Source of the DNA: Hordeum vulgare subsp. vulgare
Taxonomy: Eukaryota > Streptophyta > Magnoliopsida > Poales > Poaceae
Assembly (NCBI RefSeq): GCF_904849725.1
Contig: NC_058518.1
Span: 416,709,081 to 416,773,080, forward strand
Length of the DNA: 64,000 nt
Reading direction: 5' to 3'
Shown: piece by piece, positions 21,735 to 36,700 of the stretch
How positions within the stretch are numbered: the first letter of the stretch is position 1
Layout: each line of letters begins with the position of its first letter
Position numbers and translations under genes: made by a program
The notes under the pieces: model-generated
Told to the model about the DNA's origin: nothing
Database searches by the model: none
What the model saw: the letters and a program-made list of their open reading frames with translations, nothing else

Positions 21735-24700
21735 TTTCAATGTATGGTTTAATTAGATGCTGTAGAGAGCTATATGTTGTTCAATGAGAACTATGTATGT
21801 ACTTTGGTTTTCATGCTCTGGAGAACTATGTGTGTACTTTGGTTTCAGAGTTCATTTCAAATGCTTTTCAACTTCAAGGTCTTACAGCTTTGAATGGTGC
21901 ATTTTGAACACAGAAAAACAAGAGAGTTCAAATAAGTTCAAAAAAATTGAAATCCCTTTGTAACACACGAGTTTCCGTATGAAACCATGATACCTCCAAA
22001 GGAGATTGTCCGTTTTGTACACGAAGTGCATCCAGTTTTTGCCGTAAGCCTCTCTACTTTCTTGCACATGCTATGTGGGTGAAATGATGATACCATGCCA
22101 ACTTGGAACCTTTTCAGAGTTCATTTCAAATGCTTTTCAATTTCATGGTCTTATAGCTCAAAATAATCAGTAAATGCATGAAAAATAACAAATGAAGTCA
22201 GAAAGGGTCCTAAATTGATGATGTGGCTTTGAATGGTGCATTTTGAACACAGAAAAACAAGGGGGTTCAAATAAGTTAAAAAAAATTGAAATCCATTTGT
22301 AAGAGACGAGTTTCAGTATTAAACCGTGATACTTCGAAGGAGATTGTCCGTTTTGTACATGAAGTGCATCCAGTTTTTGCCGTAAGCCTCTCTACTTCCT
22401 TGCACATGCTATGTGGGTGAACTGATGATACCATGCCAACTTGGAACCTTTTCAGAGTTCATTTCAAATGCTTTTCAATTTCATGGTCTTATAGCTCAAA
22501 ATAATCAGTAAATGCATGAAAAATAACAAATGAAGTCAGAATGGGTTGTAAATTGTTGATGTGGCTTTCAATGGTGCATTTTGAACACGGAAAAACAAGG
22601 GGGTTCAACAAAGTTCAATAAAATTAAAATCCCTTTGTAAGAGACGAGTTTCCGTATGAAACCGTGATACTTCGAAGGAGATTGTCCGTTTTGTACACGA
22701 AGTGCATCCAATTTTTGTCGTAAGCCTCTCTACTTTCTTCCACATGCTATGTGGGTGAAATGATGATACCATGCCAACTTGGAACCTTTTTAGAGTTTAT
22801 TTCAAATGCTTTTGAATTTCATGGTCTTATAGCTCATAATAATTAGTAAATGCATGAAAAATAACAAATGAAGTCAGAAAGGGTTGTCAATTGATGATGT
22901 GGTTTTGAATGGTGCATTTTGAACAGAGAAAAACAAGGGGGTTAAAATAAGTTCAAAAAAATAGAAATCCTATTGTAACACACGAGTTTCCATATAAAAC
23001 TGTGATACTTCAAAGGAGATTGTCCGTTTTGTACACGAAATGCATCCAGTTTTTGCCGTAAGCCTCTCTACTTTCTTGCACATGCTATGTGGGTGAAATG
23101 ATGATACCATGCCAACTTGGAACCTTTTTAGAGTTTATTTCAAATGCTTTTCAATTTCATGGTCTTATAGCTCAAAATAATTAGCAAATGCATGAAAAAT
23201 AACAAATGAAGTTAGAAAGGGTTGTAAATTGATGTCTGGCTTTGAATGGTGCATTTTGAACACAGAAAAACAAGAGGGTTCAAATAAGTTCAAAAAAATT
23301 GAAATCCCTTTGTAACACACGAGTTTCCGTATGAAACCATGATACCTCCAAAGGAGATTGTCCGTTTTGTACACGAAGTGCCTCCAGTTTTTGCCGTAAG
23401 CCTCTCTACTTTCTTGCACATGCTATGTGGGTGAAATGATGATACCATGCCAACTTGGAACCATTTCAGAGTTCATTTCAAATGCTTTTCAATTTCATGG
23501 TCTTATAGCTCAAAATAATCAGTAAATGCATGAAAAATAACAAATGAAGTCAGAAAGGGTCCTAAATTGATGATGTGGCTTTGAATGGTGCATTTTGAAC
23601 ACAGAAAAACAAGGGGGTTCAAATAAGTTCAAAAAAATTGAAATCCATTTGTAAGAGACGAGTTTCCGTATTAAACCGTGATACTTCGAAGGAGATTGTC
23701 CGTTTTGTACATGAAGTGCATCCAGTTTTTGCCGTAAGCCTCTCTACTTCCTTGCACATGCTATGTGGGTGAACTGATGATACCATGCCAACTTGGAACC
23801 TTTTCAGAGTTCATTTCAAATGCTTTTCAATTTCATGGTCTTATAGCTCAAAATAATCAGTAAATGCATGAAAAATAACAAATGAAGTCAGAAAGGGTTG
23901 TAAATTGATGATGTGGCTTTCAATGGTGCATTTTGAACACAGAAAAACAAGGGGGTTCAACAAAGTTCAATAAAATTAAAATCCCTTTGTAAGAGACGAG
24001 TTTCCGTATGAAACCGTGATACTTCGAAGGAGATTGTCCGTTTTGTACACGAAGTGCATCCAGTTTTTGTCGTAAGCCTCTCTACTTTCTTCCACATGCT
24101 ATGTGGGTGATATGATGATACCATGCCAACTTGGAACCTTTTTAGAGTTTATTTCAAATGCTTTTGAATTTCATGGTCTTATAGCTCATAATAATCAGTA
24201 AATGCATGAAAAATAACAAATGAAGTCAGAAAGGGTTGTCAATTGATGATGTGGTTTTGAATGGTGCATTTTGAACACAGAAAAACAAGGGGGTTAAAAT
24301 AAGTTCAAAAAAATTGAAATCCTATTGTAACACACGAGTTTCCGTATAAAACTGTGATACTTCAAAGGAGATTGTCCGTTTTGTACACGAAATGCATCCA
24401 GTTTTTGCCGTAAGCCTCTCTACTTTCTTGCACATGCTATGTGGGTGAAATGATGATACCATGCCAACTTGGAACCTTTTTAGAGTTTATTTCAAATGCT
24501 TTACAATTTCATGGTCTTATAGCTCAAAATAATTAGCAAATGCATGAAAAATAACAAATGAAGTCAGAAAGGGTTGTAAATTGATGATCTGGCTTTGAAT
24601 GGTGCATTTTGAACACAGAAAAACAAGGGGGTTCAAATAAGATCAAAAAAATTGAAATCCCTTTGTAACAGACGAGTTTCCGTATGAAACCCTCATACTT

Positions 24701-27700
24701 CGAAGGAGATTATCCGTTTTGTACACGAAGTGCATCCAGTTTTTGCCGTAAGCCTCTCTACTTTCTTGCACATGCGATGTGGGTGAAATGATGATACCAT
24801 GCCAACTTGGAACCTTTTTAGAGTTCATCTCAAATGCTTTTCAATTTCATGGTCTTATAGCTCAAAATAATTACTAAACGCATGAAAAATAACAAATGAA
24901 GTCAGAAAGGGTTGTAAATTGACGATGTGGCTTTGAATGGTGCATTTTGAACACAGAAAAACAAGGGGGTTCAAATAAGTTCAAAAAAATTGAAATCCCT
25001 TTGTAACACACGAGTTTCTGTATGAATCCATGATACCTCCAAAGGAGATTGTCCATATTGTACACGAAGTACATCCAGTTTTTGCCGTAAGCCTCTCTAC
25101 TTTCTTGCACATGCTATGTGGGTGAAATGATGATACCATGCCAACTTGGAACCTTTTTAGAGTTCATTTCAAATGCTTTTCAATTTCATGGTCTTATAGC
25201 TCAAAATAATCAGTAAATGCATGAAAAATAACAAATGAAGTCAGAAAGGGTTGTCAATTGATGATGTGGCTTTGAATGGTGCATTTTGAACATAGAAAAA
25301 CAAGGGGGTTCCAATAAGCTGAAAAAAATTGAAATCCATTTGTAAGAGACGAGTTTCCGTATGAACTCGTGATACTTCGAAGGAGATTGTCCGTTTTGTA
25401 CACGAAGTGCATCCAGTTTTTGCCGTAAGCCTCTCTACTTCCTTGCACATGCTATGTGGGTGAAATGATGATACCATGCCAACTTGGAACCTTTTTAGAG
25501 TTTATTTCAAATGCTTTTCAATTTCATTGTCTTATAGCTCATAATAATAAGTAAATGCATGAAAAATAACAAATGAAGTCAGAAAGGGTTGTCAATTGAT
25601 GATGTGGCTTTGAATGGTGCCTTTTGAACACAGAAAAAAGGGGGTTCAAATAAGTTCAAAAAAATTGAAATCCCTTTGTAACAGACGAGTTTCCGTATGA
25701 AACCCTCATACTTCGAAGTAGATTGTCTGTTTTGTACACGAAGTGCATCCAGTTTTTGCCGTAAGCCTCACTACTTTCTTGCACATTCTATGTGGGTGAA
25801 ATGATGATACCATGCCAACTTGGAACCTTTTCAGAGTTCATTTCAAATGCTTTTCAATTTCATGGTCTTATAGCTCAAAATAATCAATAAATGCATGAAA
25901 AATAACAAATGAAGTCAGAAAGGGTTGTAAATTGATGATGTGGATTTGAATGGTGCATTTTGAACACAGAAAAACAAGGGGGTTCAAATAAGTTCAAAAA
26001 AATTGAAATCCCTTTGTAAAAGACGAGTTTCCGTATGAAACCCTCATACTTCGAAGGAGATTGTGTGTTTTGTACACGAAGTGCACCCAGTTTTTGCCGT
26101 AAGCCTCTCTACTTTCTTGCACATGCTATGTGGGTGAAATGATGATACCATGCCAACTTGGAACCTTTTCAGAGTTCATTTCAAATGCTTTTCAATTTCA
26201 TGGTCTTATAGCTCAAAATAATCAGTAAATGCATGAAAAATAACAAATGAAGTCAAAAAGGGTTGTAAATTGATGATGTGGCTATCAATGGTGCATTTGA
26301 ACACAGAAAAACAAGGGGGTTCAAATAAGTTCAATAAATTTCAAATCCCTATGTAACAGACGAGTTTCCGTATGAAACCGTGATACTTCGAAGGAGATTG
26401 TCCGTTTTGTACACGAAGTGCATCCAGTTTTTTCGTAAGCCTCTCTACATTCTTCCACATGCTATGTGGGTGAAATGATGATACCATGCCAACTTGGAAC
26501 CTTTTCAGAGTTCATTTCAAATACTTTTCAATTTCATGGTCTTATAGCTCAAAATAATCAGTAAATGCATGAAAAATAACAAATGAAGTCTGAAAGGGTT
26601 GCAAATTGATGATGTGGCTTTGAATGGTGCATTTTGAACACAGAAAAACAAGGGGGTTCAACTAAGTTCAAAAAAATTGAAATCCCTTTGTAATAGACGA
26701 GTTTCCGTATGAAACCCTGATACTTCGAAGGAGATTGTCCGTTTTGTACACGAAGTGCATCCAGTTTTTATCGTAAGCCTCTCTACTTTCTTCCACATGC
26801 TATGTGGGTGAAATGATGATACTATGCCAACTTGGAACCTTTTTAGAGTTTATTTCAAATGCTTTTCAATTTCATGGTCTTATAGCTCATCATAATAAGT
26901 AAATGCATGAAAAATAACAAATGAAGTCAGAAAGGGTTGTCAATTGATGATGTGGCTTTGAATGGTGCATTTTGAACACAGAAAAACAAGGGGGTTCAAA
27001 TAAGTTCAAAAAAATTGAAATCCCTTTGTAACACACGAGTTTCCGTATAAAACTGTGATACTTCAAAGGAGATTGTCCGTTTTGTACACGAAGTGCATCC
27101 AGTTTTTGCCGTAAGCCTCTCTACTTTCTTGCACATGGTATGTGGGTAAAATGATGATACCATGCCAACTTGGAACCTTTTCAGAGTTCATTTCAAATGC
27201 TTTTCAATTTCATGGTCTTATAGCTCAAAATAATTAGTAAATGCATGAAAAATAACAAATGAAGTCAGAAAGGGTTGTAAATTGATGATGTGGCTTTGAA
27301 TGGTGCATTTTGAACACAGAAAAACAAGGGGGTTCAAATAAGTTCAAGAAAATTGAAATCCCGTTGTAACAAACGAGTTTCCGTATGAAACCGTGATACT
27401 TCGAAGGAGATTGTGTGTTTTGTACACGAAGTGCACCCAGTTTTTGCCGTAAGCCTCTCTACTTTCTTGCACATGCTATGTGGGTGAAATGATGATACCA
27501 TGCCAACTTGGAACCTTTTCAGAGTTCATTTCAAATGCTTTTCAATTTCATGGTCTTATGGCTCAAAATAATCACTAAATGCATGAAAAATAACAACTGA
27601 AGTCAGAAAGGGTTGTAAATTGATGATGTGGCTTTCAATGGTGCATTTTGAACACAGAAAAACAAGGGGGTTCAAATAAGTTCAATAAAATTCAAATCCC

Positions 27701-30700
27701 TTTGTAACAGACGAGTTTCCGTATGAAACCGTGATACTTCGAAGGAGATTGTCCGTTTTGTACACGAAGTGCATCCAGTTTTTGCCGTAAGCCTCTCTAC
27801 TTCCTTGCACATGCTATGTGGGTGAAATGATGATACCATGCCAACTTGGAACCTTCTCAGAGTTCATTTCAAATGCTTTTCAATTTCATGATCTTATAGC
27901 TCAAAATAATCAGTAAATGCATGAAAAGTAACAAATGAAGTCAGAAAGGGTTGCAAATTGATGATGTGGCTTTGAATGGTGCATTTTAAATACAGAAAAA
28001 AGGGGGTTCAAATAAGTTCAAAAAAATTGAAATCCCTTTGTAACAGACGAGTTTCCGTATGAAACCCTCATACTTCGAAGGAGATTGTCTGTTTTGTACA
28101 TGAAGTGCATCTAGTTTTTGCCGTAAGCCTCTCTACTTTCTTGCACATGCTATGTGGGTGAAATGATGATACCATGCCAACTTGGAACCTTTTCAGAGTT
28201 CATTTCAAATGCTTTTCAATTTCATGGTCTTATAGCTCAAAATAATCAGTAAATGCATGAAAAATAATAAAATGAAGTCACAAAGGGTTATAAATTGATG
28301 ATGTGGATTTGAATGGTGCATTTTGAACACAGAAAAACAAGGGGGTTCAAATAGGTTCAAAAAAATTGAAATCCCTTTGTAACAGACGAGTTTCCGTATG
28401 AAACCCTCATACTTCGAAGGAGATTGTCTGTTTTGTACACGAAGTGCATCCAGTTTTTGCCGTAAGCCTCTCTACTTTCTTGCACATGCTATGTGGGTGA
28501 AATGATGATACCATGCCAAGTTGGAACATTTTCAGAGTTCATTTCAAATGCTTTTCAATTTCATGGTCTTATAGCTCAAAATAATCAGTAAATGCATGAA
28601 AAATAACAAATGAAGTCAGAAAAGGTTGTAAATTGATGATGTGGCTTTCAATGGTGCATTTTGAACACAGAAAAACAAGGGGGGTCAAATAAGTTCAAAA
28701 AATTGAAATCCCTTTGTAACAGACGAGTTTCCGTATGAAACTGTGATACTTCAAAGGAGATTGTCCGTTTTGTACACGAAGTGCATCCAGTTATTACCGT
28801 AAGGCTCTCTACTTTCTTGCACATGCTATGTGGGTGAAATGATGATACCATGCCAACTTGGAACCTTTTCAGAGTTCATTTCAAATGCTTTTCAATTTCA
28901 TGGTCTTATAGCTCAAAATAATCAGTAAATGCATGAAAAATAACAAATGAAGTCAGAAAGGGTTGTAAATTGATGATGTGGATTTCAATGGTGCATTTTG
29001 AACACAGAAAAAAGGGGGTTCAACTAAGTTCAATAAAATTAAAATCCCTTTGTAAGAGACGAGTTTCCTTATGAAACCGTCATACTTCGAAGGAGATAGT
29101 CCGTTTTGTACACGAAGTGCATCCAGTTTTTGTCGTAAGCCTCTCTACTTTCTTCCACATGCTATGTGGGTGAAATGATGATACCATGCCAACTTGGAAC
29201 CTTTTTAGAATTTATTTCAAATGCTTTTCAGTTTCATGGTCTTATAGCTCATAATAATCAGTAAATGCATGAAAAATAACAAATGAAGTCAGAAAGGGTT
29301 GTCAATTGATGATGTGGCTTTGAATGGTGCATTTTGAACACAGAAAAACAAGGGGGTTCAAATAAGTTCAAAAAAATCCAAATCCCTTTGTAACAGACGA
29401 GTTTCCGTATAAAACTGTGATACTTCAAAGGAGATTGTCCGTTTTGTACACGAAGTGCATCCAGTTTTTGTCGTAAGCCTCTCTACTTTCTTGCACATGC
29501 TATGTGGGTGAAATGATGATACCATGCCAACTTGGAACCTTTTCAGAGTTCATTTCAAATGCTTTTCAATTTCATGGTCTTATAGCTCAAAATAATTAGT
29601 AAATGCATGAAAAATAACAAATGAAGTCAGAAAGGGTTGTAAATTGATGATGTGGCTTTGAATATTGCATTTTGAAGACAGAAAAACAAGGGGGTTCAAA
29701 TAAGTTCAAAAAAATTGAAATCCCTTTGTAACAGACGAGTTTCCGTATGAAACCCTGATACTTTGAAGGAGATTGTCCGTTTTGTACAAGAAGTGCATCC
29801 AGTTTTTGCCGTAAGCCTCTCTACTTTCTTGCACATGCGATGTGGGTGAAATGATGATACCATGCCAACATGGAACCTTTTTAGAGTTCATCTCAAATGC
29901 TTTTCAATTTCATGGTCTTATAGCTCAAAATAATTACTAAATGCATGAAAAATAACAAATGAAGTCAGAAAGGGTTGTAAATTGACGATGTGGCTTTGAA
30001 TGGTGCATTTTGAACACAGAAAAATAAGGGGGTTCAAATAAGTTCAAAAAAATTGAAATCCCTTTGTAACAGACGATATTCCGTATGAAACCCTCATACT
30101 TCGAAGGAGATTGTCCGTTTTGTACACGAAGTGCATCCAGTTTTTGCCGTAAGACTCTCTACTTTCTTGCACATGCTATGTGGGTGAAATGATGATACCA
30201 TGCCAACTTGGAACCTTTTTAGAGTTCATTTCAAATGCTTTTCAATTTCATGGTCTTATGGCTCAAAATAATCAGTAAATGCATGAAAAATAACAAATGA
30301 TGTCACAAAGGGTTGTAAATTGATGATGTGGCTTTCAATGGTGCATTTTGAACACACAAAAACAAGGGGGTTCAAATAAGTTCAATAAAATTCAAATACC
30401 TTTGTAACAGACGAGTTTCCGTATGAAACCGTGATACTTCGAAGGAGATTGTCCGTTTTGTACACGAAGTGCATCCAGTTTTTGCCGTAAGCCTCTCTAC
30501 TTCCTTGCACATGCTATGTGGGTGAAATGATGATACCATGCCAACTTGGAACCTTCTCAGAGTTCATTTCAAATGCTTTTCAATTTCATGATCTTATAGC
30601 TCAAAATAATCAGTAAATGCATGAAAAGTAACAAATGAAGTCCGAAAGGGTTGCAAATTGATGATGTGGCTTTGAATGATGCATTTTGAACACAGAAAAA

Positions 30701-33700
30701 AGGGGGTTCAAATAAGTTCAAAAAAATTAAAATCCCTATGTAATAGACGAGTTTCCGTATGAAACCCTCATACTTCGAAGGAGATTGTCTATTTTGTACA
30801 TGAAGTGCATCTAGTTTTTGCCGTAAGCCTCTCTACTTTCTTGCACATGCTATGTGGGTGAAAGGATGATACCATGCCAACTTGGAACCTTTTCAGAGTT
30901 CATTTCAAATGCTTTTCAATTTCATGGTCTTATAGCTCAAAATAATCAGTAAATGCATGAAAAATAACAAATGAAGTCAGAAAGGGTTGTAAATTGATGA
31001 TGTGGATTTGAATGGTGCATTTTGAACACAGAAAAAAGGGGGTTCAAATAAGATCAAAAAAATTAAAATCCCTATGTAACAGACGAGTTTCCGTATGAAA
31101 CCCTCATACTTCGAAGGAGATTGTCTATTTTGTACATGAAGTGCATCTAGTTTTTGCCGTAAGCCTCTCTACTTTCTTGCACATGCTATGTGGGTGAAAG
31201 GATGATACCATGCCAACTTGGAACCTTTTCAGAGTTCATTTCAAATGCTTTTCAATTTCATGGTCTTATAGCTCAAAATAATCAGTAAATGCATGAAAAG
31301 TAACAAATGAAGTCAGAAAGGGTTGTAAATTGATGATGTGGATTTGAATGGTGCATTTTGAACACAGAAAAACAAGGGGGTTCAAATAAGTTCAAAAAAA
31401 TTGAAATCTCTTTGTAACAAACGAGATTCCGTATGAAACCCTTATACTTCGAAGGAGATTGTGTGTTTTGTACACGAAGTGCACCCAGTTTTTGCCGTAA
31501 GCCTCTCTACTTTCTTGCACATGCTATGTGGGTGAAATGATGATACCATGCCAACTTGGAACCTTTTCAGAGTTCATTTCAAATGCTTTTCAATTTCATG
31601 GTCTTATAGCTCAAAATAATCAGTAAATGCATGAAAAATAACAAATGAAGTCTGAAAGGGTTGCAAATTGATGATGGGGATTTGAATGGTGCATTTTGAA
31701 CACAGAAAAACAAGGGGGTTCAAATAAGTTCAAAAAAATTGAAATCCCTTTGTAACAGACGAGTTTCCGTATGAAACCCTCATACTTCGAAGGAGATTGT
31801 GTGTTTTGTACACGAAGTGCACTCGGTTTTTGCCGTAAGCCTCTCTACTTTCTTGCACATGCTATGTGGGTGAAATGATGATACCATGCCAACTTGGAAC
31901 CTTTTCAGAGTTCATTTCAAATGCTTTTCAATTTCATATTCTTATAGCTCAAAATAATCAGTAAATGCATGAAAAATAACAAATGAAGTCAGAAAGGGTT
32001 GTAAATTGATGATGTGGATTTCTATGGTGCATTTTGAACACAGGAAAACAAGGGGGTTCAAATAAGTTCAATAAAATTCAAATCCCTTTGTAACAGACGA
32101 GTTTCCGTATGAAACTGTGATACTTCGAAGGAGATTGTCCGTTTTGTACACGAAGTGCATCCAGTTTTTGTCGTAAGCCTCTCTACATTCTTCCACATGC
32201 TATGTGGGTGAAATGATGATACCATGCCAACTTGGAATCTTTTTAGAGTTCATTTCAAATGCTTTTCAATTTCATGGTCTTATAGCTCTAAATAATCAGT
32301 AAATGCATGAAAAATAACAAATGAAGTTTGAAAGGGTTGCAAAATGATGATGTGGCTTTGAATGGCGCATTTTGAACACAGAAAAACAAGGGGGTTCAAA
32401 TAAGTTCAAAAAAATTGAAATCCCTTTGTAACAGAGAAGTTTCCATATGAAACCCTGATACTTTGAAGGAGATTGTCCGTTTTGTACACGAAGTGCATCC
32501 AGTTTTTGTCGTAAGCCTCTCTACTTTCTTGCACATGCGATGTGGGTGAAATGATGATACCATGCCAACTTGGAACCTTTTTAGAGTTCATTTCAAATGC
32601 TTTTCAATTTCATGGTCTTATAGCTAAAAATAATTAGTAAATGCATGAAAAATAACAAATGAAGTCAGAAAGGGTTGTAAATTAACGATGTGGCTTTGAA
32701 TGGTGCATTTTGAACACAGATAAATAAGGGAGTTCAAATAAGTTAAAAAAATTGAAATCCCTTTGTAACACACGAGTTTCCGTATGAAACCCTCATACTT
32801 CGAAGGAGATTGTTTGTTTTGTACACGAAGTGCACCAGTTTTTGCCGTAAGCCTCTCTACTTTCTTCCACATGCTATGTGGGTGAAATGATGATACCATG
32901 CCAACTTGGAACCTTTTTAGAATTTATTTCAAATGCTTTTCAATTTCATGGTCTTATAGCTCATAATAATCAGTAAATGCATGAAAAATAACAAATGAAG
33001 TCAGAAAGGGTTGTCAATTGATGATGTGGCTTTGAATGGTGCATTTTGAACACAGAAAAACAAGGGGGTTCAAATAAGTTCAAAAAAATTGAAATCCCTT
33101 TGTAACAGAGGAGTTTCCGTATAAAACTCTGATACTTCAAAGGAGATTGTCCGTTTTGTACACGAAGTGCATCCAGTTTTTGCCGTAAGCCTCTCTACTT
33201 TCTTGCACATGCTATGTGGGTGAAATGATGATACCATGCCAACTTGGAACCTTTTCAGAGTTCATTTCAAATGATTTTCTATTTCATGGTCTTATAGCTC
33301 AAAATAATCGGTAAATGCATGAAAAATAACAAATGAAGTCATAAAGGGTTGTCAATTGATGATGTGGATTTGAATGGTGCATTTTTAACACAGAAAAACA
33401 AGGGGGTTCAAATAAGTTAAAAAAAATTGAAATCCATTTGTAAGAGACGAATTTCCGTATGAAACCGTGATACTTCGAAGGAGATTGTCCGTTTTGTACA
33501 CGAAGTGCATCCAGTTTTTGCCGTAAGCCTCTCTACTTCCTTGCACATGCTATGTGGGTGAAATGATGATACCATGCCAACTTGGAACCTTCTCAGAGTT
33601 CATTTCAAATGCTTTTCAATTCCATGGTATTATAGCTCAAAATAATCAGTAAATGCATGAAAAGTAACAAATGAAGTCAGGAAGGGTTGTAAATTGATGA

Positions 33701-36700
33701 TGTGGCTTTGAATGGTGCATTTTGAACACAGAAAAACAAGGGGGTTCAAATAAGTTCAAAAAAATTTAAATCCCTTTGTAACAGACGAGTTTCCGTATGA
33801 AACCCTCATACTTCGAAGGAGATTGTCCGTTTTGTACACGAAGTGCATCCAGTTTTTGTCGTAAGCCTCTCTACTTTCTTGCACATGCGATGTGGGTGAA
33901 ATGATGATACCATGCCAACTTGGAACCTTTTTAGAGTTCATTTCAAATGCTTTTCAATTTCATGGTCTTATAGCTAAAAATAATTAGTCAATGCATGAAA
34001 AATAACAAATGAAGTCAGAAAGGGTTGTAAATTAACGATGTGGCTTTGAATGGTGCATTTTGAACACAGAAAAAAAGGGGGTTCAAATAAGTTAAAAAAA
34101 TTGAAATCCCTTTGTAACAGACGAGTTTCCGTATGAAACCCTCATACTTCGAAGGAGATTGTTTGTTTTGTACACGAAGTGCACTTGGTTTTTGCCGTAA
34201 GCCTCTCTACTTTCTTCCACATGCTATGTGGGTGAAATGATGATACCATGCCAACTTGGAACCTTTTCAGAGTTCATTTCAAATGCTTTTCAATTTCTTG
34301 GTATTATAGCTCAAAATAATCAGTAAATGCATGAAAAAATAACAAATGAAGTCAGAAAGGGTTGTCAATTGATGATGTGGCTTTGAATGGTGCATTTTGA
34401 ACACAGAAAAACAAGGGGGTTCAAATAAGTTAAAAAAATTGAAATCCATTTGTAAGAGGCGAGTTTCCGTATGAAACCGTGATACTTCGAAGGAGATTGT
34501 CCGTTTTGTACACGAAGTGCATCCAGTTTTTGCCGTAAGCCTCTCTACTTCCTTGCACATGCTATGTGGGTGAAATGATGATACCATGCCAACTTGGAAC
34601 CTTCTCAGAGTTCGTTTCAAATGCTTTTCAATTTCATGGCCTTATAGCTCAAAATAATCAGTAAATGCATGAAAAGTAACAAATGAAGTCAGAAAGGGTT
34701 GTAAATTGATGATGTGGCTTTGAATGGTGCCTTTTGAACACAGAAAAAAAGGGGGTTCAAATAAGTTCAAAAAAATTGAAATCCCTTTGTAATAGACGAG
34801 TTTCCGTATGAAACCTCATACTTCGAAGGAGATTGTCTGTTTTGTACACGAAGTGCATCCAGTTTTTGTCGTAAGCCTCTCTACTTTCTTGCACATGCTA
34901 TGTGGGTGAAATGATGATACCATGCCAACTTGGAACCTTTTCAGAGTTCATTTCAAATGCTTTTCAATTTCATGGTCTTATAGCTCAAAATAATCAGTAA
35001 ATGCATGAAAAATAACAAATGAAGTCAGAAAGGGTTGTAAATTGATGATGTCGATTTGAATGGTGCATTTTGAACACAGAAAAACAAGGGGGTTGAAATA
35101 AGTTCAAAAAAATTGAAATCCCTTTGTAACAGACGAGATTCCGTATGAAACCCTCCTACTTCGAAGGAGATTGTGTGTTTTGTACACGAAGTGCACTTGG
35201 TTTTTGCCGTAAGCCTCTCTACTTTCTTCCACATGCTATGTGGGTGCAATGATGATACCATGCCAACTTGGAACCTTTTCAGAGTTCATTTCAAATGCTT
35301 TTCAATTTCATGGTCTTATGGCTCAAAATAATCAGTAAACGCATGAAAAAATAACAAATGAAGTCAGAAAGGGTTGTCAATTGATGATGTGGTTTTCAAT
35401 GGTGCATTTTGAACACAGAAAAACAAGGGGGTTCAAATAAGTTCAATAAAATTCAAATCCCTTTGTAACAGACGAGTTTCCGTATGAAACCGTGATACTT
35501 CGAAGGAGATTGTCCGTTTTGTACACGAAGTGCATGCAGTTTTTGCCGTAAGCCTCTCTACTTCCTTGCACATGCTATGTGGGTGAAATGATGATACCAT
35601 GCCAACTTGGAACCTTCTCAGAGTTCATTTCAAATGCTTTTCAATTTCATGATCTTATAGCTCAAAATAATTAGTAAATGCATGAAAAGTAACAAATGAA
35701 GTCCGAAAGGGTTGTAAATTGATGATGTGGCTTTGAATGATGCATTTTGAACACAGAAAAACATGGGGGTTCAAATAAGTTCAAAAAAATTAAAATCCCT
35801 ATGTAACAGACGAGTTTCCGTATGAAACCCTCATACTTCGAAGGAGATTGTCTATTTTGTACATGAAGTGCATCCAGTTTTTGCCGTAAGCCTCTCTACT
35901 TTCTTGCACATGCTATGTGGGTGAAATGATGATACCATGCCAACTTGGAACCTTTTCAGAGTTCATCTCAAATGCTTTTTAATTTCATGGTCTTATAGCT
36001 CAAAATAATTACTAAATGCATGAAAAATAACAAATGAAGTCAGAAAGGGTTGTAAATTGACGATGTGGCTTTGAATGGTGCATTTTGAACACAGAAAAAC
36101 AAGGGGGTTCAAATAAGTTCAAAAAAATTAAAATCCCTTTGTAACACACGAGTTTCTGTATGAAACCATGATACCTCCAAACGAGATTGTCCGTTTTGTA
36201 CACGAAGTGCATCCAGTTTTTGTCGTAAGCCTCTCTACTTTCTTGCACATGCTATGTGGGTGAAATGATGATACCATGCCAACTCGGAACCTTTGCAGAG
36301 TTCATTTCAAATGCTTTTCAATTTCATGGTCTTATAGCTCAAAATAATCAGTAAATTCATGAAAAATAACAAATGAAGTCAGAAAGGGTTGTCAATTGAT
36401 GATGTGGCTTTGAATGGTGCATTTTGAACACAGAAAAACAAGGGGGTTCAAATAAGTTCAAAAAAATTGAAATCCATTTGTAAGAGACGAGTTTCCGTAT
36501 GAAACCGTGATACTTCGAAGGAGATTGTCCGTTTTGGACACGAAGTGCATCCAGTTTTTGCCGTAAGCCTCTCTACTTCCTTGCACATGCTATGTGGGTG
36601 AAATGATGATACCATGCCAACTTGGAACCTTCTCAGAGTTCATTTCAAATGCTTTTCAATTTCATGGTCTTATAGCTCAAAATAATCAGTAAATGCATGA

